Source: Tethya wilhelma
Taxonomy: Eukaryota > Porifera > Demospongiae > Tethyida > Tethyidae
NCBI GenBank assembly: GCA_964030475.1
Contig: CAXIPT010000002.1
Span: forward strand, 1,977,191-2,041,190
Direction of reading: 5' to 3'
Length of the DNA: 64,000 bases
How positions within the stretch are numbered: position 1 is the first letter of the stretch; each line of letters begins with the position of its first letter. Below the pieces are notes generated by a model. That model saw only the letters and a list, made by a program, of their open reading frames with translations, was not told the DNA's origin and did not search any database. The translations under genes were made by a program, and so were the position numbers. Positions 33,249 through 43,592 of the stretch are shown here, in pieces.

Positions 33249-33614
33249 CCGTATAGCCGGAAATTTTCGGGGGTGTAAATTTTCGTGAAAAGTCTAGACT
33301 GCGCTTCAGAAGAAAATTTTCATGGTTTTAATTTTCGTGACTCAAGTATCTCCAACTTACAGCGCTTAAAGGTCTTGTGACAGTTTATCTGCTTTGGTAT
33401 ACATGTAGAATACTATTCTAGCTAGATACTAGCTATTTAGACTGCAAACTTCTTGAAAAGATGGGCAAGAAACAGAACTAAAGTCTTTGACAGCGTGCGC
33501 ATTGCGAGTATCGTGACCTTTGACCTCAAAAAAAATTTTTGTGGGAGGGAAAATTTAGTGACTCAGAGGTCAGTCACGAAAATAACGAACCCAAGGAAAT
33601 TTCCCGCTATATGG
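33249..33614. mobile_element. MITE family E, TA-flanked, TIR CCGTATAGC
   Basis: The left end TACCGTATAGCCGGAAATTT and the right end AAATTTCCCGCTATATGGTA are inverted copies that include a flanking TA. Inside are repeated CGAAAATT/AATTTTCG units. TA flanks suggest the Tc1/mariner superfamily. No coding sequence. A partial copy is near 27377-27457. Confidence 0.8.
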
Positions 33615-33924
33615 TAATATGATTGATACAGTTTTAGTCCAACAATGAGACAGCACAGTGACACTAATGGATAGCAGTGTGAAGGTACCAACATCTATGG
33701 ACACTGATGTGTAACATTGCTAATGTAGTACATAGACACATACCACACAACCACATGAACATGACCACATGTGAAACACAAACAAACTACACTGTAGCAG
33801 TAAATGGCACATGGAGAGGCACAGGTAGATGCTCAATGTTGGCAAAATTATTATGGTACATCAATGCAGTGAAATGATCATACAGTAACTGGATACAAAT
33901 AGGAGGTTTAGCCAATGCTCTTAC

Positions 33925-34350
33925 TCATGAATTTTGTAGGACAGAGATGTGTTCTGGTGTACCATACATTACATGAAAATGACAACCTAGAAGTCTGGAA
34001 ATGAAACTACATGCCAACTCAGACAATGTCAAGTTCCTGTCCTTCAACAGTCTCCATTGAGCATCTCTCCAGTTAGTGTAGCTGAAGATGGATCGATTCA
34101 GGATCAGTGACATGGCCTGGATGTGGTAGTCCTCACCCCATGCTTTTCGTCTCACAGCCTTCCTCATGAACCTGCTGTACTCCTGAGCAACATCAAAGTT
34201 ATCTATATGAACAGTTGCTTGTGCAATGTACACATGAAACAGTTGTCTGTGTTTAACTAGTGAACATACAGTCAAAAATCTCAAATCATGCTTGAGACTT
34301 TCATCCCCACTCAGCAGTAGAGATATGGCATTGTAAAGACAGTCACCATC
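33925..34350 (-). pseudogene. Helitron OTU-type cysteine protease domain
   Basis: The segment reads DGDCLYNAISLLLSGDE, then HDLRFLTVC, then EYSRFMRKAVRRKAWGEDYH and IQAMSLILNRSIFSY. It ends GTPEHISVLQNS. DGDC holds the expected catalytic Cys and PEH the catalytic His of an OTU deubiquitinase fold. A TGA at 34351-34353 sits immediately before DGDC, in frame with upstream AISTT; a single CGA-to-TGA change would explain it. OTU domains have been described in some animal Helitrons. Their role, presumably processing the polyprotein or removing ubiquitin, is not settled by this sequence. Confidence 0.75.
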
Positions 34351-34942
34351 TCAAGTAGTGGAGATAGCTTTTACAACTGTCAACATGGCAGGGTGGATGC
34401 TACTCTCAACAAAACAGGTTCTCTTTTGTTGAGTGGTTGTTTGAACATGTACATGTTTCATTAAACCTTGTTACGAAAGCATCAATTCTATCACTATGCT
34501 CCTCAAACCAACCATAAAAGGCTTCTTTGTCAGAACGCCATAGCCTTGAGAGCATGATGTACTGTGTAAAGTAACAACCTCACTGTTTTCTGATTTTTCC
34601 TCCTCATTCTTACTCTCATCTTTGTTCACCTGATCACCTTCTGTTGGGCATCATCACACTGGACAGGCTTCTTTTGAGACTGAGTGCTACTCTCCACTTT
34701 GGCTACCTGGTCACTACTCAATGCAGGCTTCTTTGAAGGACTCTTCTCTTCATTAGAGGGGAGTGGTCTTTTAGCTGCTTTTTAGAGATTTGGTCAGATA
34801 CCTGTGTAGCACTTGTACTACTATCAGCAGGCTTCTTTGCAGGCTTCTCACCCTCACACACATCTACAGCCTTTCTTTTGCTGGGTACCCTCTTGGCTGG
34901 GGTTTGTTCTAAACTTGTCTTTTTCCTGTTAGAAGAGACTTT

Positions 34943-35838
34943 CTATTTAGTGTTACATTGTTCACCTTGAACAGTACCTGTGAGCTTACATTTAGAACTC
35001 TCACTAGTACGAGGAATAGTATACAGTGGGAGATCTTTTCTAAATGTAGCTCTCAGTCTGTTCACCTCTTTCAAACATTGGTTAGATACCATTATTGAAC
35101 TTGGGTTGAAAGCTACCAAGTGCAAGCCAGATAGCGAACGAACCCTGGACAGAGCGACATAGGCCATGCCTGCACTGAACACTCTGTCTGAAAGGTCAAC
35201 AATAGCACATAGCCCCTGGCACTTGTGAATGGTGACTGCATAGGCAAGAATGAGTGGAAACTGTTCTCTGTACACATACAAGTTTTTCATAACCATTTCC
35301 ACTCCGTAAGGTGAACCAACATGATCAAATTGTACAATAATCTTGTTATGTGTAACCTTGAGAACAGTTCCCAGAGCACCATTTACCAGACAACAGTTGG
35401 TGTCTATGTTATGATGAAGCATAACACGTGCACCAACTGCCATTTTCACAACATACTCTAGACCTGCCGTTTTGTTTGAATCAGAGTTCAGTTTTTCTAA
35501 CTGCTCAATGGCTTTTTTGTCCCACTTGCGTGTACTCTCAGTTTGATCTACCACATCTATGCACTTTAGCTCGTGTACATGGTGTCTGGCATGCCGAGCA
35601 TTTCTTTGTTGAACTTGTCGCATGCCATTCTAGTGGGAAACAGACATACAGGTGTCTGGCCAGACTGCTGAAGCTCAAGAAACTTGTCCGACACATGCAC
35701 CTGTATGACTCGCTGTTTGAGTGCAGTAAGACACTCATCAGTTTGGCGGCCACGTCTGACACTGTCTAGCATCAATGAATATTCTCTGTCACCTTTCTGA
35801 CGCTCATTGATGGTGAGCTCATTGGAGTTTAATTGCAC
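34943..35838 (-). pseudogene. Helitron Pif1-like helicase, C-terminal half
   Basis: After the DIRS insertion the Helitron resumes at ELTINERQKGDREYS. Further motifs are VCLFPTRMACDKFNKEM, VGARVMLHHNIDT, VNGALGTV, FPLILAYAVTIHKCQG and MAYVALSRVRSLSGLHLVAF. The last two are helicase motifs V and VI of the Pif1/RecD family. One frameshift near 35570 separates MLGMPDTMYTS from the segment starting ELKCIDVVDQTE. The tail passes into a Lys/Ser/Pro-rich linker (34.9-34.4 kb, with further frame breaks) leading to the OTU domain. Confidence 0.85.
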
Positions 35839-35924
35839 GCAATTAAACGTAGTTAATGGAAGGAGGTCCCACCACGTGTGCGCATGGTGCGCATGCGCAC
35901 TAAATTAGTAGCTACCTCGTGCAA

Positions 35925-36308
35925 ATGGCAAGCAAGAGCTCAAGAAAGTTCTCTCATCCCAAAAACAAAGGCACATCAAAAGCGGCACGGAAAGAAGCCG
36001 ACGCTACCACAGTAGCTCCAGCTAGCATCACTCTACCTGAGATCTTCAACGACTTTGATTCTACTCCCACAACGGCGCTTCCACCGCCTACCGAAGCTGT
36101 CATGACAACTTCAGTACCCCCCACACCTGGCGGTACGGGCGGTTTCACACAGGAGCAGCAGGAGTGGATCGAAAGGCTAATCACAAACAGGGTCACGACT
36201 CAACAGGCGTCGGCATCAGCGAGTCGGGAAGAAGAGCAATCTGCATCCCTGACCCCACCCGCTACCATGACATCATCCTTAACAGCTGGGGCAATTGGTA
36301 AGCCTTAA
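35925..36308 (+). CDS. DIRS copy B gag-like N-terminal ORF
   Basis: From ATG 35925 the product begins MASKSSRKFSHPKNKGTSKA, basic and polar. A Pro/Thr-rich segment (TPTTALPPPTEAVM) and a helical part (GGFTQEQQEWIERLITN) follow, with a Ser-rich end. It stops soon after GAIG, where GTAAGCC could be a splice donor; copy A lacks those bases and stays open. It is probably the N-terminal part of gag, separated from the rest by the minisatellite or by an intron containing it. Confidence 0.6.
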   Translation: MASKSSRKFSHPKNKGTSKAARKEADATTVAPASITLPEIFNDFDSTPTTALPPPTEAVMTTSVPPTPGGTGGFTQEQQEWIERLITNRVTTQQASASASREEEQSASLTPPATMTSSLTAGAIGKP

Positions 36309-36525
36309 TTGGCATGCTAATCAGTATAACAGCTTTAATATGCTACCATATACTATTGCTAAAATATGTCACAACTACAGCAGGTACAAATTTAGATGTA
36401 CGTACATGCTTACAACATACTCTACGTCGGCCCTCAAATGGTGTTGTACCACGCATGATATCGCCATACGAGCAGGGGCAGCTATCCCCCATCGCAGGGC
36501 ACACAGGCCAGACTGTTGCCATTGA

Positions 36526-37080
36526 CAAAGGAATAGAGGCATGTTTGCCTCCAGGCATTCATATACAGTGGACAGAGGCACGCCTGCCTCCAAGCACATG
36601 TACACTTATACAGGGCATGCCTGCCCCCAGAGGCATGCCTGCCTCAAAACAAACTCATACAGAAGCATGTTTGCCCTCTGAAATCCAGGGGCACACATAC
36701 CTCCGGCACACCCTTAGTATACAGAGGCACGCCTGCCTCTAAGCTCACCCACACATGTACAGAGGCATGCCTGCCTCCAGGCGTACATATACAAAGACCT
36801 GACTGCATCCAAGCATACTTATGCAGAGGCATGCCTGCCTCCAACCACAGAGGCATGCCTGCCTCCAGTTGCACTTACGCAGAGGCACGCTTGCCTCCAG
36901 CCACACTCATGCAGAGGCGTGCCTGCCTCCAACCACAGAGGCACGCCTGCCTCCGGTTGCACTTACGCAGAAGCACGCCTGCCTCCGGCCACACTTATGC
37001 AGAGGCACGCTTGCCTCCTAGCTCAAACACACTCATATAGTCCATAGAGGCATGCATGCCTGCCTCCGTGCATATACTTA
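36526..37080. repeat. GCATGCCTGCCTCCA minisatellite inside DIRS copy B
   Basis: Many copies of AGAGGCATGCCTGCCTCCA with variable spacers such as CACACTTATGC fill this interval. They lie between two gag-coding segments. Copy A carries the same kind of array. Confidence 0.9.
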
Positions 37081-37270
37081 TAGTGGCACATTTGCCTTCT
37101 TGCATAGTTTTAGCTGCTTACAACCATCTCGGAGCAGGAGACTCGAATTCACACACGATTACTATAGCTATAGTTCAATCTAAACCGATATCTATGGACA
37201 ATCACTACCCATATGTACTTTTAGGCTTGGGATCCTGGGCATCCCCCTCTCGTCTTTCACCAATGTTCCC

Positions 37271-38134
37271 ATGTTCTCCTTGGCCAGCAGTGGACCAGCC
37301 CCCAGGGCCACTCTTCCCACTTTGTCGTGGTCACAGTCAGACCCACTCTCAGCAATACTGCTCCCCCGCACAACCCCCCAACTTCCATCTGCAGCAGATG
37401 CCGGGTCAGCATTGTCTGATATGATCCCTCAAAAGCTTCGTAAGAAGATACTCGACCTAGAGTATGTAGAGATGTCCGAAATGCTCCCAGATGTTTGGCG
37501 GCTTCAAGAAGAGGAGGCATCCCGGTGCTGTCGTGACCGCCGACCATCAAAACGTGGTCCAATCACAGACATCACCCTGTGGGTAGAATGCTACTCAACC
37601 ATGGCAGCGATCCTTTCTGCCCAATACCCGCAGCATGCACCTGATTTTCTGTATTATCAGAGGACGGTCATCCACGCGTCACGTACATTTGAAGGTGACC
37701 AATGGGTTACATATGATTCTTGCTATCGTCGGAAGGCGGCTTCCGTAAAACGGCTTAACTGGTCACAACTTGATTTTACCCTCTACAACGAGACATTTGC
37801 GGGCAGAGCTAAAATGATCCCAAGGTGCAAACAGTGTCTCAGCGTCCTGCACAACTCCCAGGATTGTCCTTACGCTCCACAGCAGGATGCACCCCCACAG
37901 GCCATCACAACCAAACAGTTTGGAAGCAAGCCCAGTTCACGCAGGGATCAGCAAGAATTTTTCCTCCTCTTCAACCGCGGCAATCAGTGTCGCTACAGAC
38001 CATGCAGGCACATGCATTCATGCATGCTGTGCTATGGTGGCCATCCAGCATCAGCCTGCCCTCGACATAGGACTGCAAATCCACCACCACAAAAAAGCCC
38101 AGCCAGTAGCAGCGATATACAGGGACGGAAATAG
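37271..38134 (+). CDS. DIRS copy B gag, C-terminal part with zinc knuckle
   Basis: An open 287-codon frame has LSDMIPQKLRKKILDLEYVE, EMSEMLPDVWRLQ, then DITLWVECYSTMAAILSAQY and WSQLDFTLYNETFAGR. It ends with CKQCLSVLHNSQDCPY and a CRYRPCRHMHSCMLCYGGH segment. This is the usual layout of DIRS/Ngaro-type Gag: helical core, then Cys/His knuckles that bind nucleic acid. It may continue upstream to about 37225 after an AG. The frame is intact, unlike the RT that follows. Confidence 0.8.
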   Translation: MFSLASSGPAPRATLPTLSWSQSDPLSAILLPRTTPQLPSAADAGSALSDMIPQKLRKKILDLEYVEMSEMLPDVWRLQEEEASRCCRDRRPSKRGPITDITLWVECYSTMAAILSAQYPQHAPDFLYYQRTVIHASRTFEGDQWVTYDSCYRRKAASVKRLNWSQLDFTLYNETFAGRAKMIPRCKQCLSVLHNSQDCPYAPQQDAPPQAITTKQFGSKPSSRRDQQEFFLLFNRGNQCRYRPCRHMHSCMLCYGGHPASACPRHRTANPPPQKSPASSSDIQGRK

Positions 38135-38451
38135 GGATCGAGTGTGCCATATTCTCTGGAGTGACTGATCATGAACACTTTATTGTAATAACCTATTGAC
38201 ATTGGTTTGGTTGAGTTCGTCACATATGATAGAATAAATCTCATTATATATATATGCATGCTTTATTGTATTCCTTCTCCGCCCTTGGGCGTGATCACCC
38301 ACCCCTCGGGGTGTGGTACTCAATCTTGCTAGTAATTATAATAATATAACCATATCAAGTTGTAATTACTTATATATGTTCATTGCTTGATGTTAAATGA
38401 TATGTACCATAGGTTCTCATGAATACTATATTCTGCTGCAGCAATGCATGA

Positions 38452-39047
38452 TTGTCAACTGGGTACTCCTCTATTACAGGTCCTGATAATCGATACACTT
38501 ACACTGACGACCTACTAACTCTGGATTCTAAGCAACTGGACAAGCATCATACAGTAGACCCACGCATATCCATGGTACAGTCGCCACTACACAGCAATGC
38601 GTGGCAAGCTTGCCTTAAAATCACCCAGATGCTGACTACTCACGCTACATCGTGGAGGGCATCAGTCAGGGATTCAGGATTGGAGCTAAGCATTCTGGTG
38701 GCCTGCAATCGGCACAGCGAAATATGCAGTCGGCTCATGCGGTCTCAGTCTTAAACACCCGCTACAGCAAGAACAGAGATATGATGCAGCTCCTACGATG
38801 CCTCTTTTTTCTAGAGGCATTCCTTAGTTTTACTTTAATGGCTAGACATATCCCGGGGATTCAAAATGAATGTGCAGATGATCTGTCTCGAAATTGCATA
38901 AAACTATTTAGAGAGAAAATTCCCACTGCTGATCTTTACCCCACCCCTATTCCCTCCTCTATTCTGCAGTGGCTTCTCCTCCCGGAGAAAGACTGGCTAT
39001 CCCCCAACTGGATTCAGCAGTTCAGTTCCTTTGCTATAAAGGAATAG
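38452..39047 (+). pseudogene. DIRS RT/RNase H remnant with internal deletion
   Basis: An N-terminal piece of the DIRS polymerase region (VEGISQGFRIGAKHSGGLQS) is joined within a few codons to a C-terminal RNase H piece. The latter reads VSVLNTRYSKNRDMMQLL, FTLMARHIPGIQNECADDLS and PSSILQWLLLPEKDW. In complete DIRS elements the palm and fingers with the catalytic aspartates lie between these. About the whole core is gone, so the element cannot reverse-transcribe itself. Confidence 0.75.
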
Positions 39048-39978
39048 CAGACTCTACCCGAAAGACATACAACTCAGCTCTACGCAAACTAGCTACATTT
39101 TGTGCAACATACACCATTCTGTCCCCTTTTCCCGTATCTGAACAATTTCTGTGTTATTTTGCGGCTTACCTAGCAGCACAGCATCTTCACCCACAAACTG
39201 TCAAGACTTATCTTGCAGGAGTGAGATACATGCAAGTCATTCTTGGGCTCCCACAGCCAAAGGATTTTTCATCGCTCTCCCGGCTTAAACTTCTTCAAGC
39301 TGGAATACAGCGAACATATGCCGACAACAGCCCAGCAAATACCCGAATCCGCTTGCCTATCACACCAGCCATTCTACACAAGATCCGCACATACTGGCTT
39401 ACAGCCTCATGTCCAGACGACCATGTTATGCTATGGGCAGCAGCGTCACTATGTTTCTTTGGATTCTTCAGATCAGGGGAGCTCACAGTCCAATCAGCAT
39501 CAACATTTGATGAGAGAATTCATCTATCGTGGGGTGACATAGATATCGATGACCGAGATTTCCTACAACTATCAGGGTCTATCTAAAGAAATCGAAGACG
39601 GATCAGCTCCGTCAAGGGGCAGAGATCTTTGTAGGTCGCACTCAGTGTGCTCTCTGTCCTGTAGCAGCCACCTTGACCTATATCGTTAAGCGAGGGGATG
39701 CACCAGGACCATTTTTTAGATGCTCCAATGGTCTCCCTCTAACAAAGTCACTGTTTGTCAAGAAGGTCCGGGAGGCCCTGCAAGCTAGTGGTCTCCCATA
39801 CCAACAATTTGCTGGTCATAGCTTTCGCATTGGTGCTGCCACAGCTGCAGCAAGAGCAGGCATCGAGGATTCAGCTATCAGAGTCCTTGGCAGATGGAAC
39901 AGTACAGCTTTTTTAACGTATATACGAACCCCAAAAGACCAACTATCCCAATTCTCAAGGGTATTGGTAAACTCGTAA
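38969..39978 (+). pseudogene. DIRS tyrosine recombinase, one frameshift
   Basis: The recombinase replaces an integrase in DIRS elements. An N-terminal SAM-like segment (GIADSTRKTYNSALRKLATF) is followed by QTVKTYLAGVRYMQ and the first catalytic Arg in FGFFRSGELTV. Near 39555 the frame slips by one base; the other frame gives PTTIRVYLKKSKTDQ. After IFVGRT come FVKKVREALQASG, HSFRIGAATAAA (His and second Arg) and AFLTYIRTPKDQ (nucleophile Tyr). All catalytic residues survive. Only the shift, and the missing RT, would block function. Confidence 0.9.
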
Positions 39979-40122
39979 CTTCTATAGCCACATATGTATT
40001 ATGCCACTGTATAGTTGGAAGACATGTATACACTGTATTATCATCACCATGCAATTGTGTTTAAGTGTTGTGCAAGGATTTAGGTTCATCTGCACGCGTT
40101 TTGTTTCAAAAAAAAAAAAACA

Positions 40123-40213
40123 CTTTGGGGGAAAGATTCGCAAGCACTACGTACTTGCGCCTCTCCCTGGACCAGTAGAGAGCCATATAGGCTCTCGACA
40201 GATACCCCCAAAG
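40123..40213 (+). other. Structured 3' region of DIRS copy B
   Basis: An outer pair CTTTGGGGG / CCCCCAAAG (40123-40131 with 40205-40213) encloses two hairpins. One is CGCAAG/CTTGCG around CACTACGTA (40139-40159). The other is GAGAGCC/GGCTCTC around ATATA (40178-40196). Together they could form a three-way junction in RNA or single-stranded DNA. It follows an A13 run near the 3' end of the element. Confidence 0.7.
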
Positions 40214-40361
40214 TAGCTAATGCTATAATTGACTTATGTAGCTAAGCAGTTATGTGCTTGCTCAGCAAGAGCAACAATATGTTGCTGGTGCGGGGACCTC
40301 CCTCCAAATGCATGTAATTGATCGATGGAAGATAAAGTTGGTGCTTCACTGACAACGGACA

Positions 40362-42518
40362 TTAATCATAGAGCACACACTCATTCCAGATGTTGACGGA
40401 AGCTACACACCCAAGCTTGTAGACTAGGGTTGAGTGGGAGATGCTGCTGAACACTGGTTTACCATTGACAGGCTGTAACTGGAGGATGTCTCCAATAAAC
40501 AGCATATTCATGGAACCAAACCAGTCACTGCCCCCAAAGAGCTCCTCCAATCTGAGGGCCAGATTGAGGCTGGAAACCATTGACACTTTGTCAATCACAA
40601 ACAACTTGGCGCTACGTAGTGTCGCTCTCATTACTTTAATTGACAGATGACTTTGGAAGTGACCAGTAGCCAGCTGTCTTGCTGTCGTGTTCAACGGGCA
40701 GCTGAAAGAGTCGGTGAATGGTTACACCACCCACATTGAAAGCAGCCAAGCCAGTTGGAGCTGTGATGGCACACGTGATGTCTTTTGACGGCCATAGGTC
40801 ATTTACTAAAGCTTTGATCGTCTCAATCAGAATCGACCTACCGGTACCTCCCACACCACTAATGAACATTCGAAGTGGTTTGAGATCACAATTGTTACCT
40901 CCTGCTTCGTGTTGTTTCTGGTGTAGGAGGTGAATCTTCACATTCTCGTAGATCCGTCTCTGATCAACATTCAACATGTTGAATCTGTCGTGAAGACTCA
41001 TCCTGTCAGAGTCATCATTTGCTTTTAAGTCGATGAGGTCATTCATTGCTGAATTGGCCTCACCCATCAGTTGAGGTTCCTCATTGTCCTCCTTGTTCTC
41101 AGGCTCATCTTTTCCATTGTCTTTCTCCTGGTCAGACTTCTCTGTCAGGTGATTACCAAACAGTAGGTCACCAGCTTCGTACAACCCACACTCCCTGGTA
41201 CGCAGTGAACGGATGCCAAAGGAACACAACCTGGAGTAGATACTCTTGTCCTCACTGATCTCTTGCCAGATGTCCTGGATGTTGCTTCTCTTAGCTTTGG
41301 TCACATACCCACTGACATAGTGGGCTAGTGCTAGTGAGGACTCAGCTACAAATTGAATGTCAATGTTGGCCTTCCAAAGTAAGAGTAATAGGGGGTTGTA
41401 GTCATTGACTCTAACCTCCATCTCAGACCTTGGCAACTCGTAGATTTTCTTTTTTGATTTGAGACACTCATTGACCTCATTCAGCTTGGTAGTGTAGGCT
41501 ACTTTACGAGGGAAGCCAAACCTACAGCTAGTGATGAACACTGAACCAACCTTTCGCTTACGTATACAGTACGCACTACACTTGTGCATCTGGTAGCGTG
41601 TTACCAACCTGTGCAACTCAGGATTGGATTCTTGGTCGGGAATTCGGCATGTGATCTTATCCTGAATCCAGGTCAGCACGTCATCTTCACCAATGACGGG
41701 TGCTCTGTGAATCCACAACAGGACATGGTAGTGGGGAGCACCACGAGCCTGGTACTCCTTCTTGTAGTAGTAGTGGGTTACATCTCCCAGTACAGCACCA
41801 TTCAAGAGTGCTTTGTGAAAGAAGGATCTGAACTTGGAGTCAAATTTTCTACTGACAGAAATGGGATCCTTCATGCAAAGCCTTGAAATGCTGTAGCTAT
41901 CAGGCACATTGTTGAGCTTGCGAAGGTACTCTGCAATGTCAGTTGCTTCGTACTCGGCACAACTGAATGTGAGGAATAAGGTCGGTGGACCAAATTCTCT
42001 GATAATGGCCTTCAACTCACTCTGTCGTCTGAACCAATACTGTTTGGTTCCTTGTACACTCTGAAGTATGGTGGAGAGGTTGGCTTTGAGTTGTTCATCA
42101 CTACTCCTAGCCTGCTGTAAGAGTAATTTGACACTGAGCCTCTCCATGCGAGTGGACTTCAAGAGGTTGTACACCCCTGCCGACACTTCATGCATCTCCT
42201 TCTGCCACAACACATACTGTGGATTCTTCCATCCTTGTTGAGTAGCTTAGACTTGACATACTCACTGAACCCTATCTTGGTCTGTCGGGGGTGGTACTCT
42301 CCAAACTCACCAGTGGGAAACAGATCTGGGAAGCACATGACATCCAGGTGCTGCTGTTTGTTGCTAATGGGATCTTCTTTGACCTTCTTAGCTACAAACT
42401 GATCAATGTCTGAATGGACGGGAATCTTACTCTCCATGTTTCTAATGGTGTAAGACTGAAAAGAAGCTATGTCCTCCTGGGTTGCCTTCTCAAGCACCTT
42501 GCTATTGGCACGATTCAC
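40362..42518 (-). pseudogene. Helitron Rep (HUH) domain and Pif1 helicase, N-terminal half
   Basis: The Rep part contains FGPPTLFLTFSCAEYEA and RGAPHYHVLLWIHRAP, the His-x-His metal site. Further on is LAHYVSGYVTKAKR, with the paired tyrosines expected for rolling-circle strand transfer. The helicase follows: ISGVGGTGRSILIETIK (Walker A, Arg where Lys is expected), TAPTGLAAFNVGGVTIH, then LFVIDKVSMVS (Walker B, Lys where Glu is expected) and MLFIGDILQLQPV. Frameshifts lie near 42200 (RIH to PQYVLWQ) and near 40670. The helicase stops at the DIRS insertion. The two ATPase substitutions mean it would be inactive even without the insertion. Confidence 0.9.
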
Positions 42519-43519
42519 TACCTCTATGACTTTTTTTGCAGCTTCATCTACAGAGGAATCTTCTACATCTTTGTAGAGCCAGTTGATTTCTCTAAGCTTT
42601 TTTTTATGGCATCAACATTGACCATGTTTCGCCATACAATGCCATCTTTTGTTGGTCTACCATTGACAATCACGTACAACTCTGGATCAATTGATTCACT
42701 TGTCCATTGTTCTGTTCAATGGTAGAGGAAGATAGAACATTGTACCTTTGCAGGCTTTCAGGGAATTGTACGTGGGTACTTTTCCCGTGTACGTGCCCAG
42801 TCTTACCACTGTCTGGTAGCACTTGGCACGTTGGATGAGTTGCATACTCAATACGTCTAGTTTTGATAGTTCCGGAGGAACAGGCAAAACACTCAACCCA
42901 TTGAGGACACAACGTGGGGGCAACCGATCTTTTCTGATCATTGGCTTACAATAGGTACACATGTAGAGTACCTCGTTGCTGGCATTTGGGTTGTTCTCTG
43001 CAATGTAGGCTTTCAGTGAAGGCCACACCACAGTACCTAGGTTGTCAGTAAGCTTGACTCTAGATACTGATTTTCTCTGGTGGAGTCGTTCACATGAACA
43101 ACAAACATGCTCAGCATGGTCATCAAGCTCTTTCTCGTAGTCAGCTATGAGTTGAGCGTGATTCAGCAGTAGGCTAGTGTCTGATGACATTTCGTAAACT
43201 TCGTCGACCTTGTTACTGAAAAGTTCTTGAAAGTTGTCCCCGATTCTAGCCACACACAATAGGTATTCTAGATCTCCTTGGGTGAGTGCTTCCTCAAACC
43301 TTTGAAGCTCTTTAAAGCAGCGAAGGCAATGATTCAAATTATACATGAATGTAACCAGTCTTGGAAAATGTGTAGACACATGACGCAAGATTCTGAGCTT
43401 ACTTTAACAATTTGAACACAACAGTGGATGTCCACTAATTGTGTCGAAATACAGCCGGTCATTCTCTTCATCGTAGTGAGAGAATCGTTCCTGATGTGGG
43501 TTTGGACAGCTATCATCAC
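42519..43519 (-). pseudogene. Helitron N-terminal cysteine-rich / DUF6570-like region
   Basis: The frame shows CPNPHQERFSHYDEENDR, then an in-frame TAA after LLCSNC. It continues ILRHVSTHFPRLVTFMYN, ADYEKELDDHAEHVCCSCER and VLYMCTYCKPMIRKDRLPPR. It ends LSVLPVPPELSKLDVLSMQL and FYLPLPLNRTMDK, a block I associate with DUF6570 of Helitron polyproteins. Near 42605 an A8 run causes a shift. The other frame gives REINWLYKDVEDSSVDEAA and leads into the Rep region. Confidence 0.75.
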
Positions 43520-43592
43520 ACGTGTACAAATCTTATTTCAGTTGATCAATTGGTTTGTCAAACGACTGTCTGAGTGAAACAATTGATTCAAC

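Larger units (their letters stand above)
35823..40363 (+). mobile_element. DIRS-like retroelement copy B, nested in the Helitron, RT deleted
   Basis: It starts at TTGGAGTTTAATTGCACGC, a start shared with copy A and containing the palindrome GTTTAATTGC/GCAATTAAAC. It ends near 40363 where Helitron coding resumes. Contents in order: gag N-terminus, GCATGCCT minisatellite, gag C-terminus with zinc knuckle, a fused RT/RNase H remnant, a tyrosine recombinase and a structured 3' region. Joining both outer flanks restores an open Helitron frame (WNECVLYD to ELTINER) with at most a 2-bp duplication. This agrees with the lack of target duplications in DIRS elements. Confidence 0.9.

Noticed and set aside
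35823..40363. Crypton instead of DIRS, based on the tyrosine recombinase
   Set aside because: The same unit carries a DIRS-type gag with zinc knuckles and RT/RNase H remnants, which Cryptons lack.
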